Assembly: GCF_003443735.1 (NCBI RefSeq)
Contig: NZ_CP031969.1
Location: 9,052,001-9,116,000 of the forward strand
Source: Streptomyces sp. CC0208
GTDB taxonomy: Bacteria > Actinomycetota > Actinomycetes > Streptomycetales > Streptomycetaceae
Length of the DNA stretch: 64,000 nt
Direction: 5' to 3'
The stretch's first letter is position 1, and every line of letters begins with the position of its first letter. Positions 63,288 through 64,000 of this stretch are shown here, in pieces. The notes beneath the pieces were generated by a model. That model was given only the letters and a program-made list of their open reading frames with translations, did not search any database and was not told where the DNA came from. A program made the translations under genes and the position numbers.

Positions 63288-63303
63288 CGTTTCGAGCCAA
63301 ACG
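63288..63303. promoter_or_regulatory. Candidate TetR operator, site 2
   Basis: CGTTTCGAGCCAAACG: 5-bp arms, extended to TCGTTT/AAACGA by the flanking bases. Sits 33 bases upstream of the permease start and resembles site 1 at 61314. Confidence 0.65.
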
Positions 63304-63414
63304 AGTTGCTTCATAGTGGGCTGGAACTATCCAGATGGCAAGGGTTTGTGTGGTGTTTTTAGGCCACCGCATCGTCGGTATGAGGCCGCGGCCGAGGTGG
63401 CATCCGAGCCGAAC

Positions 63415-63445
63415 GAGGCCCCGGGCGCCAAGCGTCCGGGGCCTC
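63415..63445 (-). terminator. Terminator hairpin after the TetR gene
   Basis: Perfect 10-bp stem GAGGCCCCGG / CCGGGGCCTC with an 11-base loop, 20 bases beyond the TetR stop at 63466. Confidence 0.7.
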
Positions 63446-63465
63446 ACAACAGGCAGGTCGGCGAG

Positions 63466-64000
63466 TCAGGCGCCGCTGTCGCCCGCACTCTCGCCGTCTG
63501 CGTCGGCGTCGAGCAACCGCAGCAGGGAGCGGAGCTCCTCGATGGCCGCGTCAGTGACCTCGGGTCCGCCGCCCAGAACGAGCTGGTGCAGGACGAGACC
63601 GTCGAGGGCGGCGAAGACCAGCCGCGTCATCGCCCGGTTCGCACCCTCGGGGAGCATCCGGGACAGCTCGCGCTCGGTGGCATCGAAGTACTCGTCGTAC
63701 AGCCCACGGATCAGCGGCAGCAGCTCCGGCCTTCGCCGGGATTCGAGCAGCAGCTCGTACTGGAAGAGCTGGGTGTCCGGATCGGCGGTGACCATCTCGG
63801 ACACTCCGGCCGAGAAGTCGGACACCTTGCCGGTCCCCGGCTCGACCGCGCTGACGCTCAGGCTGGAGCGTACGGTGTGGGCGAGCGCCTCCTCGATCAG
63901 CGCGTCACGGGTGCCGAAGTGGTGGACGACAAGACCGTGGGTGACTCCTGCCTCCTCCGCCACCGCGCGATAGGTGAGCTTGCGCAGACCACCCCGGGCC
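63466..64000 (-). CDS. TetR-family regulator, N-terminus beyond window edge
   Basis: 178 residues visible. At the right edge the HTH reads ARGGLRKLTYRAVAEEAGVTHGLVVHHFGTRDALIEEALAHT, so only the first helix is missing. The C-terminal domain (YELLLESRRRPELLPLIRGLYDEYFDATERELSRML) is a ligand-binding type. It lies on the same strand directly upstream of the permease and is the best candidate to bind the palindromes at 61314 and 63288. Confidence 0.88.
   Translation of the reverse strand, partial: ARGGLRKLTYRAVAEEAGVTHGLVVHHFGTRDALIEEALAHTVRSSLSVSAVEPGTGKVSDFSAGVSEMVTADPDTQLFQYELLLESRRRPELLPLIRGLYDEYFDATERELSRMLPEGANRAMTRLVFAALDGLVLHQLVLGGGPEVTDAAIEELRSLLRLLDADADGESAGDSGA

Overview
The window is very GC-rich. 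Its coding frames have G/C-biased third positions, frequent GTG starts and ATGA/GTGA stop-start overlaps. The families present (a MalT-type LuxR regulator, HxlR, a trypco1/trypsin-STAND-WD40 pair, IS701- and IS5-type remnants, a secreted propeller protein) point to a streptomycete or close actinomycete. The high density of broken genes between about 17 and 55 kb looks like a chromosomal-arm or other accessory region; that placement is an inference.

Region 1 (1-17.6 kb, exporter to 19 kb) is a carrier-protein-based biosynthetic gene cluster I cannot match to a known product. Two long operons diverge from 8.58-8.89 kb. The minus-strand operon encodes a thioesterase, a ProA-like reductase, an ACP, a TrpB2-like PLP enzyme, a BtrH-like protein, a second ACP, an acyl-CoA-dehydrogenase-like flavoprotein, a phosphopantetheinyl transferase, a second BtrH-like protein, a flavin reductase and an AMP-forming ligase that runs off the left edge. 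The plus-strand operon encodes a KamA-type radical SAM aminomutase, a class I aminotransferase, a third ACP, a second acyl-CoA-dehydrogenase-like protein, a stand-alone adenylation enzyme, a class III aminotransferase, an ATP-grasp ligase, a decayed copy of that ligase and an MFS exporter. The inferred logic is that amino acids are activated, loaded on small carrier proteins, oxidised, reduced or aminated there, and released or joined by BtrH-like acyltransferases and the ATP-grasp ligase.

Region 2 (19-37.9 kb) is a mosaic of decayed genes (ATP-grasp, AraC, MarR, EEP nuclease, methyltransferase, quinone oxidoreductase, replication-relaxation and IS701 remnants) mixed with intact genes (cold-shock protein, secreted protein, lipoprotein, WD40 protein, GNAT, alpha/beta hydrolase, GpsA, RidA/LysR pair). 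It holds two copies of a structured-RNA candidate with compensatory base changes, a dispersed repeat, and two related inverted-repeat elements flanking the hydrolase gene.

Region 3 (38.1-42.6 kb) is a two-gene trypco1 plus trypsin-STAND-WD40 system of the predicted bacterial conflict/defence type. A frameshift lies inside the fourteenth and last WD40 blade.

Region 4 (43-58.8 kb) has a truncated secreted propeller, a truncated FAD monooxygenase, a LuxR regulator divergent from a nitroreductase/MFS/HxlR set, a methyltransferase, a broken PhzF gene, an IS5 fragment abutting an intact aromatic-amino-acid-decarboxylase-like gene, and TetR and MarR regulators.

Region 5 (59-64 kb) looks like a polyamine/GABA catabolic locus: a PuuD-like hydrolase, an aldehyde dehydrogenase, an APC permease and a TetR regulator (cut by the right edge). 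The dehydrogenase and the permease each have a matching palindrome just upstream, a likely shared TetR operator. I found no tRNA, rRNA or CRISPR array.
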